The notes beneath the pieces were generated by a model. The model had not been told where the DNA came from and did no database searches. It saw nothing but the letters and a program-made list of their open reading frames with translations. Positions 47,958 through 57,043 of a stretch of 57,043 nucleotides of DNA are shown in pieces (positions within the stretch are counted from its first letter, which is position 1; every line of letters starts with the position of its first letter). The translations under genes and the position numbers were made by a program. Origin of the DNA: Isotricha intestinalis (Eukaryota > Ciliophora > Litostomatea > Vestibuliferida > Isotrichidae); contig JAJJLU010003541.1 in NCBI GenBank assembly GCA_023807065.1, positions 1-57,043 on the forward strand, read 5' to 3'.

Positions 47958-49749
47958 ATGAATACATCAAAAGAAATTTCAAAATATGATAAAGGAGAAA
48001 ATGGCATAAATTTAACAAATAAAATTATAGAAATATTAAAAAAGATATTTGCATTAACAGATGATTCAAATGAATATGAAATTAATGAAGATTTAAAATA
48101 CTGTTTTAAAGTATTAATATATGATGATAAAGTATTTAATATTCTTTATCCATTATTAAAAGTTTTTTTTCTTAGAGAATATAATATATCATTAACATTA
48201 AATATAAAAGACCATAGAGATAAAATACCAGATATAATGGCAATTTATATAGTATCAAACACAGAAGAAAATTTGAATATAATTTATAATGATATGTCAA
48301 ATCAAATCTTTGAGAATTTTTCAATAAATTTTATCATTTATGATACAAGTGATTTAAATGAATCAAATAGAATACAAAATTTTTTTCAAAAAATATCAAT
48401 TTTAGATAATAATAATTCAATTTATAATATATCAATTTATCCAATTGATATAGCAATATATCATTCTAAAGTTTATTCATTAAATATTAAAAGACCTTAT
48501 TATTATTTAAATGCACCAAATATTCCAGATGAAAAATACAATGAATATTTATCAAATTTATCAAATGGTCTATTTTCCTGTTTATATTTATTAAAAAAAA
48601 TACCAATAATAAAATATAGAACTGGATTTTTTGCAGAAGATATAACTAAAAAATTACAAAATCACTTTAAATATTTATTTGAAAAATTTCCAGAAGAAAA
48701 AGAATTATTTAAATTAAAAAAAAATGAAAGAACATTATTAATTTTATTGGACAGAGATACAGATTTACCAATAATGTTACATCATGCTGCAGGATTAGGA
48801 AGTATGATAATGGATTCTTTTGGAATTAATAGAGGAGATGAAAATAAAGAAAAAAAAAAAATTTGAAATTGATTTAATTAATGATTATATTTGGGAAGAA
48901 AATATTAATGAATTATTTTATGAAGTTGGTGAAAAAACTTTAAAGCAATTAAAAGACTTTTATAATGATATGAATTATTTAGATAAAGTTAATAAACAAA
49001 AAAGTTACCAAGAATTAGAAGAAGAATCTAAAAAACTTTCTCAATCAATTGATACTTTAAGAGATAAAAAAATTAAATCTGAAGTTTTACAACAACAAAG
49101 TGATTTTAATGTTAAATTAAGTGAATATGCTTCTAAAAGAAATTTAGGTCAAATTTATGAAAATGAAAGTCAAATATTAAAAAAAAGAAATAATATTACT
49201 AATACAATAAAAGATAAATTTTATGAAAATTTTAAAAATTTAAAAAATGAAAATAATGAAAATGATTTTTATAGAACTGCATTAATCTATTATTTATGTA
49301 ATAATAAAATTACAGAAAATGAATCAAATGAACTTTTAAATTTATTACCAAATAAAAATGCTTTTAATTATTTAAAAAAAAGAAAAAACGAAGCTCAATC
49401 AAATAAAAATAAAAAATCATATTTAGATCCAAAATGGATATCAGCATTTATGAATTTATTAAGTATAGAACAACCTTCAATTTCTGCTGATTTAATTAAT
49501 AATTTAATAAGCAATAAACAAGTTGAAAAATTTGAAACTTATAATTTATATAATAAATGTGTAGAAAGAGAAACAATTGATTATAATTACACTGATGTTA
49601 TTGTATTTTTTATTGGAGGAGGTTGTTTTGGAGAATTTGAATATATTGATGAAGTAATGAAAAAAAATGGAATAAATATTATTTATGGATGTGATTATTT
49701 ATATAAACCTGATGAATTTATAAATGATTTAGAAGATTTAGGAAAATAA
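47958..49749 (+). CDS. SLY1: Sec1/Munc18-family protein SLY1 (SCFD1), with one frameshift
   Basis: Two overlapping frames make one SM protein of about 595 residues. The first part has KVLIYDDKVFNILYPLLKV and KIPDIMAIYIVSNTEEN (Sly1 domain 1), and LLILLDRDTDLPIMLHHAAG (domain 2). The second starts FEIDLINDYIWEE and ends DVIVFFIGGGCFGEFEY ... IIYGCDYLY ... FINDLEDLG, the typical Sly1 C-terminus. The frames meet at a run of 12 A's (48850-48861); 11 would keep the frame through NKEKKKFEID. It is either an assembly error in a homopolymer or a young lesion; both halves otherwise look under full constraint. SLY1 binds syntaxin-5-type SNAREs in ER-Golgi transport and is normally essential. Confidence 0.88.
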
Positions 49750-49823
49750 TTAAAAAAGTTTAAATGAAATAAAATTTTTTTTTTAAATTAATTTAAATCA
49801 AATTTAAAAAATAGAATAAAATA

Positions 49824-51607
49824 ATGGGAAACAAAATAAAGTGAAGAATCAGAAGAGAATAAGATAATAAACCCAGAAGAAAAAACCACCCAATATTTAA
49901 TTTTGGATTAGAAGAAGTAAAGAAAAGGAATAAAGAGAATGTATCATTTTCTCTTAGAAAAGAACAAAGAAAAACAATAGGAGCATCATCTAATTCTCCA
50001 AGATTACAAAGTTTAAAAAATATAATGAAATCAGAAGATAAAAAAGGATTAAAATCAGTTTTTTCAAAACAAAGTAAAGATGAATCAATGAAAAAAGAAG
50101 AAAAAATAAATATAAATAAAGAAAAAGAAATCATTCCAAATCATTTTCAAAGAAGAGGAAATAAATCAATTTCATTATTTGAAAAAAGAAAATTAGGAAG
50201 TCAAGTTTTTAAAGATGAATTATAAATAAAAGTTTCTATTAATGCTTTAGTTAATTTATTTCAAGATTTACCTATAAAAAAATATAAAGTTTACAATAAA
50301 ATTCGAGAAGGAAGTTATGGAGCTGTTTATTTAGCTTGTAATATTTATACTAAACAAAAAGTTGCTATTAAAAGAATCGTTAAAAAAGAAGAAAATAAAA
50401 TTGATGAATTAAAATTAAAAAATGAAATTGATATTTTAAAAAAATCCTATTATTTTAAAAATCATTGAATTTTATTCTAGTGAACATTCATTTTATATTA
50501 TTACTGATAATTGTTCTAATGGTGAATTATATGATCAAATAAAATATAAATATAATGAAAATAAATTTGTTGTTTAATTTTATAAAGTTTTTTTCTGGAA
50601 TTGCTTATTTACATACAACTAATATTTTTGATAGAGATTTAAATTAGAAAATATTTTAATTTGTGAAATTGAAATTGATAAAAAAACAAATGATAGATAT
50701 TTCTGGATTAAAATAATAGATTTTGGAACTGCAAAATATTTTGAAAAAAAATGAGAAAGAAAAAAGTATAGTAGGATCATCATATTATATAGCACCTGAA
50801 GTTTTAAAAAAAAGTTATAATGAAAAATGTGATACTTGAATTATTGGAGTAATATTATATATTTAATTTTGGGAAGAGCTCCTTTTGATGGGAAATTTGA
50901 TGAAGAAATAATAAAAATATCAGAAAAGGAAAATATAATTCTCAACATAAAAATATATGATTCTTCAAAAAAGTTCAAGATTTAGTTAAAAAATTATTAC
51001 AAGTAGATGTTAAAAAAGATTAAATGTAATGTAAGCTTTTAAACATCCTTGGTTTAAAAATATAATGGAAAATCAATATATTCAAATATTGAAGAAAGTA
51101 GAATAAAAATTTATTTAGAAAAATTAAGATATTATCAAATAAATTCAAAATTTCAACAAATAGTATGGTTATTTATATCATAATATTCAAGATACAAATG
51201 AAACAAAAGATATATTAAAACTATTTAGATTATTTAATGATAATGATAATCGAAAAATGTCAAAGGAAGAATTATATAATGGTTTAATTAAATATTTTGA
51301 ATAGAAATGAAATTGATAAAGAAATTGATGATTTAATGTTATTATTAGATGCTGCTAATTTAGGTTATAATGAATATGAAGAATTTCTTGTGCTTGTGTG
51401 GATAAAAATAAATTAACATTTGACTTATGCTTTTAATTTATTTGATAAAAATAATAATGGAAGAATTACTTTCAATTCCATTGAAGGATATTTTATTGAT
51501 GATAAAATTGATGAAACTGTTTTTAGAAATATTTATGATGAAATTACACCAATAAAGATGGGGAAATTGATTGTAGTGAATTTAAAAATATGATGTTTGG
51601 TGATTAA
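49824..51607 (+). pseudogene. Calcium-dependent protein kinase (CDPK) pseudogene
   Basis: Pieces of one CDPK lie in order but in changing frames. There is MGNK at the start (myristoylation-type N-terminus), a Ser/Lys-rich leader (50025-50225 open), the G-loop REGSYGAVYLACN, the lysine in KVAIKRI, the catalytic loop degraded to FDRDLK, IDFGTAKYF, GSSYYIAPEVLKK, then FKHPWFK. Four EF-hand-like pieces follow (LFNDNDNRKMSKEEL, LGYNEYEEFL, FDKNNNGRITF, TNKDGEIDCSEF) to a TAA. Lesions include at least six frame shifts, a lost Leu-Asp-His region after helix C, TAA/TAG codons, and TGA in place of the Trp after CDT. The HRD histidine is also gone. It lies directly behind SLY1 on the same strand. Confidence 0.82.
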
Positions 51608-51674
51608 AAAATAAAAATTTTAAATATTTATAAATTTTAATAAAGTATTTTTAAAAATATTCTATTTTTAATGT

Positions 51675-53459
51675 TTACTGGTGTAAAATAATAGATTTAT
51701 CTAAAGAACAAGTAGCAAGAATACCATTATCAAACTGAGCAAAAGAAGTAACATTTCCTTTATGAATTTCACGTTTATTTTTATCATGTTTCCATTCTTG
51801 AATAGATTTTCCTTCTCCAGTTAATAAACTTCCACTTTTTAATCTAAAAAAAGAATAAATTGGACTTTTTTTCATTTTTATGATTTCTTTACGTTCAATT
51901 ACATTTATTAATGATAAACCATCTGTTGTTCCAACTGCTAAAATATTATAATTTATTAAAAATAAAACTCCCATAAATCCACAAGGAGAAATATTATATA
52001 TTGTAAATGAATTTTCAAATGTTATTAAATTAAAAAATCTTAAAGTTTTTTCTTGATTAGAAGAAGAAACTAATTCATTTGTAATTGGAATTTCTAATAT
52101 TGAATGAATATTATTTGAATGAACTGAAATTGTAGTTTGACAATTAAATAAATTATCATTTTTATTTTCTTTCCAAATTTTAATTGTATTATCAATTGAA
52201 CTTGAAACTATATCTTCATTTCTTAATTGAATTGCTTTTATAATTCCTAAAGAATGACCATATAAAATTTGTTCTATATTATAATCTTTTCCATTTAATT
52301 TTATAATTAACATTGTTTTATCATTTGAACAAGATAATAATCTTTCATCTTTTAATTGTGTTAAATAATAAACGCTTTCTGTATGTTCTTTTATTTTTAT
52401 ATCAACTGTAAAATTTATTGATTCATATATTAATATTGTTGTATCTTTTGAAGATGATGCTAATCTTCCATCTTTTAATATTGTTAAACAATATACTTCA
52501 TTTTCATGCATTTGTAATATTTTAAAATGTTTCATTTCTTGAAAAAATTTATTTGAAGCTTTATTATTTTTTGTATTTTTATTCTCATTGTATATTTGAA
52601 GAAATTTATTATCTATTGAAGATTCTTTTAATAAGTAATTTTCTGTATTTTGTAAAAATAAAGTTATTTTTTGAATCTTTTCATTTAATGAATATGATTT
52701 TTTTATTTCAGTAAAATTATCAAAACAATTATTAAAACGAAGAATATTTTTTAAATTTTGGATAATTTCATAATTTAATGATGATATATTATTACTTTTT
52801 TCGTACATATTTAATACATCATTTGCTAATTCTAATTCATATTCATTTAATTTTTGAAAATTTTCTAATCCTTTAATAATATTTTCTACTTGATTTCTTA
52901 ATTGTTTTATTATTTGAGAAATATTAACTTTAAATTCTTTAATTTTTTGTTCATTATTTTCAATTAGTTTTTTATAATTTTCAATTTCTTCTTTTGAAAT
53001 AATTTCTTCAAAAAAATTAAATATTTTATGATTAGTATGATTTTCTTTACAATATAAACAAAAATGAACTGGACAATCTAAACAATAAGCACAAAAATCT
53101 TGATTATGATTTTCACATTTTTCATTTGAATTATTGTTTTTCGTTTTTTTTATTTTATGATTTGGATTATAATAATTATGAAATTGAACACATTTATCAC
53201 AAAAATAATTAATACAATTAGAACAAAAATTATTATAAAATGGATTTATATCTATTTTACATTTAAAACAAGTAATTTTAGAACTTTTATATTTATCAAG
53301 AAATTGCTCTAAATTTGTTTGATATTTATGATTATTTTCACAAATTTCTTGGATTAATATTTCACCATTTGAAGTATATTTTAAACCTAATAAAGGTATT
53401 TTAAAACATTGTCTACAATGATATTTATTTGAGTTTTCTTCTTTCCCTTTTTCTATCAT
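51675..53459 (-). CDS. B-box zinc finger / coiled-coil / WD40 protein
   Basis: A 594-residue protein. Residues 13-100 have paired Cys/His knuckles (CRQC, CENNHK, CFKC, CSNC, CDKC ... H), then a B-box-2-type finger at about 109-150 (CENHNQDFCAYC, CLYCKENHTNHK). A coiled coil spans about 155-290, and WD40 repeats run from about 305 to 594 (YCLTILKDGRLASSSKDTTI, IVSSSIDNTIKIW, GILATCSLDKSIIL). It is like a TRIM protein in order but with a WD propeller instead of PRY-SPRY and no clear RING; the first Cys cluster lacks full RING spacing. I recall this B-box/WD combination as common in ciliates. It may be an E3-like scaffold, but catalysis is unproven. Confidence 0.87.
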   Translation of the reverse strand: MIEKGKEENSNKYHCRQCFKIPLLGLKYTSNGEILIQEICENNHKYQTNLEQFLDKYKSSKITCFKCKIDINPFYNNFCSNCINYFCDKCVQFHNYYNPNHKIKKTKNNNSNEKCENHNQDFCAYCLDCPVHFCLYCKENHTNHKIFNFFEEIISKEEIENYKKLIENNEQKIKEFKVNISQIIKQLRNQVENIIKGLENFQKLNEYELELANDVLNMYEKSNNISSLNYEIIQNLKNILRFNNCFDNFTEIKKSYSLNEKIQKITLFLQNTENYLLKESSIDNKFLQIYNENKNTKNNKASNKFFQEMKHFKILQMHENEVYCLTILKDGRLASSSKDTTILIYESINFTVDIKIKEHTESVYYLTQLKDERLLSCSNDKTMLIIKLNGKDYNIEQILYGHSLGIIKAIQLRNEDIVSSSIDNTIKIWKENKNDNLFNCQTTISVHSNNIHSILEIPITNELVSSSNQEKTLRFFNLITFENSFTIYNISPCGFMGVLFLINYNILAVGTTDGLSLINVIERKEIIKMKKSPIYSFFRLKSGSLLTGEGKSIQEWKHDKNKREIHKGNVTSFAQFDNGILATCSLDKSIILHQ

Positions 53460-53962
53460 TTTAAAAAGAAAATATATATATTTTTTTTGTGTGAATTAAT
53501 TTTTATAATTGTAACAAAACAATGTAATAAAAAATTATTAATTTCATTTTCCAATTTAATAAATTTGTAATATATTGCTTCAATCATTGTTTATTAGATA
53601 CATATTATCAAATATTATATATAAATAAAACCAATATAATAATGAATTCTATTTTTGTATCATATTTTTTATCAATTCTTTCTTTAAAAATATTAAAAAT
53701 ATTTATATTTTTTGAAATTATTTTTCGAATTTGCTTTAATGTTTGTTTTTATTCAATAAAAATGTAAAATGTATTAATTAAAATTTTTGAATATTAATAG
53801 CCTAATTTAAATTCAAAAAAATATTAAAAATAAAATTTATATATTCCATTTCATAAAAACATCCTTTAATTTTTTGAAAAGAGAAATCAAAATTGTGTAA
53901 TTTAATTTTGACTTTTAAAATATTTAATTTTAATTAGAATTTAAAATATTTTATAAATAAAT
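53460..53962. other. AT-rich divergent intergenic region
   Basis: An upstream region for both flanking genes. T-rich runs are followed by A-rich runs; no reading frame, repeat or RNA-like sequence is supported. Confidence 0.6.
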
Positions 53963-55252
53963 ATGCTTTTCTTTTTAATAATTATTATTTGTCAAATACT
54001 TAGAATTAAATTATCAATAATAGTTTTTCCCTTCAAAAAATATACTCAATATACAAAAGATAAAAATTACATTGAGTATATCCTTAATAATGATATATAT
54101 ATAGATTTAAAAATAGGAACTCCATATCAAACAATTCCTTTATTTCTAAGTATAGATGATTATCCAACATATATAAGTGGAGAAGAATTAAATGAAAAAT
54201 ATAATAGAAATTCATCATCATCATATAAACAAATATCATTTAAAGAAGAAATATTTTTTTTTGAAAATTTTAAATCCGGATATAAATCAAATGAAACAAT
54301 TGAACTAACAAATATAAAAAATAAGAAAGAAAAAGTAACAAATTTTACTTTTATATACACAACATCATTTCATAAAAAGAATAATATAAAATCAAAATCA
54401 ATTTTAGGATTAAAAATGAATGGATTAACTACAATAAAGAAGGAAAATATTATTCATCAATTTAAAGAAAAAAAAATAATAGATTCAATGGTTTGGACTT
54501 TAAAATATAAAAATGAAAATGAAGGAGAATTTATTATAGGAGGATATCCTCATGAATATGATAAAAATTATGAAGAAAAAAATTTAAAAAATGTAAAAGC
54601 TGAAATGAGAGTTGGTGCTGTTTTTTGGGATTATATTTTTGGAAAAGTTTATTCTAATCAAATATTTATTGGAAGTGAAATTAGAGCTAATTTAGATATT
54701 AGATATGGTTTAATTAAAGGTTGCTTTTCTTATAAAAAATATATTGAAAATACTTTTTTAAATGAAAATAATTTTTGTAAAAAATATGATACTTTAAATC
54801 ATACTATTGAATATTTTATTTGTGATTTTAATTGTAAAATTAAAAATTTTCCTAAACTTATTTTTCAACATAGGGAATTAAAATTTAATTTTGAATTAAC
54901 TTATGAAGATTTATTTGAAAAAAGAAATGATGGATATTATAGTAAAATTGTTTTTAATATAAATGATGAAGAAGAAACTTTTATTTTAGGAAAACCATTT
55001 TTAAAAAAATATCAAATTATATTTGAACCAGATAGAAAAATAATAGGAATTTATATAAAAAAAAATTTAAATATATTAAGTATTACTTTATGGGTAATTA
55101 CAGTCATTTTATCAATTATAATAATTTCTTTAATTATAATAATATTAAAGAGATATAATAATAAACCAAGAAAAATAAGAGCAAATGAATTAGATGAAGA
55201 ATTTATATATAAAGAAAATAAGAAAGAAGAAGATAAATTAGAAATAAATTAA
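53963..55252 (+). CDS. Pepsin-like membrane protein with degenerate active sites
   Basis: A 429-residue type I membrane protein: signal peptide (MLFFLIIIICQILRIKLS), an A1 aspartic-protease-like lumenal part, one membrane helix near 372-396 and a basic/acidic tail. Fold markers: DIYIDLKIGTPYQTIPLFLS (strand before the first active site), FIIGGYPHEYDKNY (equivalent of the GG-D-x-x-x-Y region), VFWDYIFGKVYSNQ, TFILGKPFLKKYQIIFEPDRKIIGIY (C-terminal G-x-x-F-L-x-x-Y-x-x-x-F-D). The active motifs DTG/S and DTG/T are replaced by DDYPT (about residue 63) and DIRYG (about 241). One Asp may remain in each, but the Thr/Gly are lost, so peptidase activity is doubtful. A receptor or sorting role is possible. 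Confidence 0.8.
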   Translation: MLFFLIIIICQILRIKLSIIVFPFKKYTQYTKDKNYIEYILNNDIYIDLKIGTPYQTIPLFLSIDDYPTYISGEELNEKYNRNSSSSYKQISFKEEIFFFENFKSGYKSNETIELTNIKNKKEKVTNFTFIYTTSFHKKNNIKSKSILGLKMNGLTTIKKENIIHQFKEKKIIDSMVWTLKYKNENEGEFIIGGYPHEYDKNYEEKNLKNVKAEMRVGAVFWDYIFGKVYSNQIFIGSEIRANLDIRYGLIKGCFSYKKYIENTFLNENNFCKKYDTLNHTIEYFICDFNCKIKNFPKLIFQHRELKFNFELTYEDLFEKRNDGYYSKIVFNINDEEETFILGKPFLKKYQIIFEPDRKIIGIYIKKNLNILSITLWVITVILSIIIISLIIIILKRYNNKPRKIRANELDEEFIYKENKKEEDKLEIN

Positions 55253-55317
55253 AAAACTTCAAGAAAAATTTCTTTTAATTAATATGTTAAAATTATATTT
55301 ATAAAAAGAAAAAATAA

Positions 55318-57043
55318 TTAATAACAAAATAGTGTTTTCATATAATAACAATATTGAATCAATTTTCCATTATTATGAATAAAAGTTTGAAATAAAGAAA
55401 TAAGAAATAAAAATAAAGGAGCAAAAACAAACCAAACCCAAAATAAAGACCAAATTCCTGAATAAAACCAACTTTTTTGAGCATGATAATATAAATAACA
55501 AAATCCAATAGAATAAAGCCACATTATCATTATTATAAAAAGCATAATAAAACCAGCAATATTTCTTATTATCATTTTATTTTTTGTAAACTCATCTTTA
55601 AATCTTTCCCTTGATTCTAAATGAAATAAAACAACACTTTCTTTTTCTGAAAAAGATGTTATATTTATTAATTTTATTAAAATTGTTAATATCATTGAAA
55701 TTAAAATTGAAGATATTATTTTCCCAAATTCTCTTTTCATTGGATAACCAAAATTATCTCTATGTTTATCATATATTCTTTTTTCTAATAATTTTTCATT
55801 ATATAATATTGCATTAAATCCAAATAAATTTGATATATTGAAAAAAAAAATCCATATCTTAAATAAAATAGGACTTAAAATTGATTTTCTTATTAAAGTT
55901 AATAAAGGATGATAATGAAGTAAATTAAAAATAAAATATTCAAATAAATATTTATCTGGAGTTTCATTGAATAATTCATCATTTTCTATTATTTCATTTG
56001 AAAAATCATCTTTTATAAATTGGAATAAAACTGTTATTCCTATTACAATAATAAATAAAATAAAATAAAACCAAAAACTTATATTTTGATAAAGTTTAGA
56101 AACCTTTTTTAAACATTTAAAGGGAAGATTTGAATAATTATCTTTTAATTGAAGAAGTGAAACATCTTTTTCCATAATAAGATAATATAAATTATTATTA
56201 TTAGAATGTTCAGTAATTTGTCCTTGATATAAGGAATATTTTCTATATTTATTAGTTAAATCATATTTTAATTTAGTATTTCTATAACATTTATTAGTAA
56301 AAGCTTCATCATTCACATTAAAAATATTAATTCCCTTATTTATATAATATAAATATAAATCTCTATTATCATTATAAGTTGTATTAACAACAAATTTAAA
56401 ATTAACACCAATTTCATTTTTATCTTTATTATAAAAAGTAGATATTATTTCACATAATCTTTTTCCTGAAGTTACATTTCCATATTTTACAACATGTAAA
56501 ACTGTATCAATGTTATTTTCCGAATTATTTAAATATGGTAAATTCATTTCTATCATTTTATTTTTATAAATAGTATAACTTGTCGATAAATTATATAAAA
56601 AATAACTAACAACATTATTTATTGAAGTTTCATATGAATTTGTTTTTATATTATTATTTTTATACAATTTATTGTATAACATATTAATAGTTTCAATTGG
56701 AAGAAATTCTTCTTCAAGTCTTCTTAAATTTGAATATTTTTGATAAAATAATGTTAATCCAATATATTCAATTATATTTTTAAAACTTGAATCAAATAAA
56801 TCAGTATTTTCTTCTGAATTATATATATTTATTGCTGATATTGTAATATTTTTTATTGTTTTTAAAGAATTCTCTTTTTTAATAGGAGAATATTGATATA
56901 GAAAAGAAAGTTCTTTAACAGTTTCTGTTAAAGTATAATTTTGAATAAAAGAAATTGTTGTTTTATTATCAAAAGATATATTAATTATTGAATTTTCAAT
57001 TTCTTCTTCTAAAGCAGACAATCTATTTTCAATATTTTCAATT
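55318..57043 (-). CDS. Surface multi-pass membrane protein, 5' end beyond window
   Basis: The frame is open to the window edge on the 5' side (a TTG at 57021 is not a start), so this is the last about 574 residues of a longer protein. The visible ectodomain has several N-glycosylation sequons, then GINIFNVNDEAFTNKCY near 240, then LPFKCLKKVS just before the first helix (SFWFYFILFIIVIGITVLF). Four further helix regions follow to the C-terminus. The order and short blocks (GI-x-x-F-N-x-N, a loop with FGFNAILYNEKLLEKR, W-F-x-x-G before the last helix) match the C-terminal part of the protein at 616-5241. Both belong to one family, of unknown function, with the look of a GPS/REJ-type receptor or surface antigen. 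Confidence 0.82.
   Translation of the reverse strand, partial: IENIENRLSALEEEIENSIINISFDNKTTISFIQNYTLTETVKELSFLYQYSPIKKENSLKTIKNITISAINIYNSEENTDLFDSSFKNIIEYIGLTLFYQKYSNLRRLEEEFLPIETINMLYNKLYKNNNIKTNSYETSINNVVSYFLYNLSTSYTIYKNKMIEMNLPYLNNSENNIDTVLHVVKYGNVTSGKRLCEIISTFYNKDKNEIGVNFKFVVNTTYNDNRDLYLYYINKGINIFNVNDEAFTNKCYRNTKLKYDLTNKYRKYSLYQGQITEHSNNNNLYYLIMEKDVSLLQLKDNYSNLPFKCLKKVSKLYQNISFWFYFILFIIVIGITVLFQFIKDDFSNEIIENDELFNETPDKYLFEYFIFNLLHYHPLLTLIRKSILSPILFKIWIFFFNISNLFGFNAILYNEKLLEKRIYDKHRDNFGYPMKREFGKIISSILISMILTILIKLINITSFSEKESVVLFHLESRERFKDEFTKNKMIIRNIAGFIMLFIIMIMWLYSIGFCYLYYHAQKSWFYSGIWSLFWVWFVFAPLFLFLISLFQTFIHNNGKLIQYCYYMKTLFCY

Noticed and set aside
1..57043. TAA/TAG read as glutamine throughout, as in many ciliates
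   Set aside because: Genes of up to 2430 codons have no internal TAA or TAG and end at TAA in agreement with family lengths, so TAA is stop here. Gln-like stops appear only in relics.
1..57043. CRISPR arrays, insertion sequences or bacterial operons
   Set aside because: No spaced direct repeats, transposase motifs or Shine-Dalgarno-spaced gene runs were seen; the content is eukaryotic.

Overview
The window is extremely AT-rich DNA (coding roughly three quarters A+T or more, spacers higher) packed with long eukaryotic protein genes: 22 recognisable genes, one decayed kinase gene and a few smaller relics. Proteins are rich in Asn, Lys and Ile, almost all genes are single-exon, and nearly all end in TAA (one TAG, one TGA). 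Gene content (CFAP61, which means motile cilia; a calpain-like protein; a BEACH protein; PP2C; an SK-like K+ channel; a B-box/WD40 protein; a CDPK relic; large multi-membrane surface proteins) points to a ciliate-like protist that reads TAA as stop. A litostome such as a rumen ciliate is my best guess from composition and stop usage; this is inference only. Two very short introns (29 and 33 nt) could be defined because they restore reading frames.

Layout. 1-615: spacer with a 5S rRNA-like fragment. 616-5241: large surface membrane protein. 5403-6303: decayed gene. 6684-10625: Cys-rich secreted protein, rhomboid protease, DP-type cell-cycle transcription factor. 10824-15340: long coiled-coil protein and a KKEE-repeat protein. 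15519-24003: PP2C phosphatase, Asn-rich protein, K+ channel, a protein with an F-box-like segment, and a C2-like protein. 24189-34698: a 2430-residue BEACH/WD protein and a coiled-coil plus beta-propeller protein. 34798-37184: isoprenylcysteine methyltransferase and a PI-PLC X-domain protein with an intron and a degraded in-frame tail. 37783-42960: CFAP61. 43120-47514: a UBA/CUE-like basic protein with an intron, and a calpain-like protein that lacks its catalytic residues. 47958-49749: SLY1 (SM protein) broken by one extra A. 49824-51607: CDPK pseudogene. 51675-57043: B-box/WD40 protein, a degenerate pepsin-like membrane protein, and a 5'-truncated second member of the surface family seen at the window start.

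There is no operon logic. Neighbours are on mixed strands and separated by short AT-rich spacers. Functional themes are membrane traffic (SLY1, BEACH, C2), lipid and prenyl modification (ICMT, PI-PLC), signalling (PP2C, K+ channel, CDPK relic) and cilia (CFAP61, possibly the KKEE protein). The points most worth a second look are the paired surface-protein family at the two ends, the two inactive-looking proteases, the in-frame decayed tail after PI-PLC, the minute introns and the CDPK relic.
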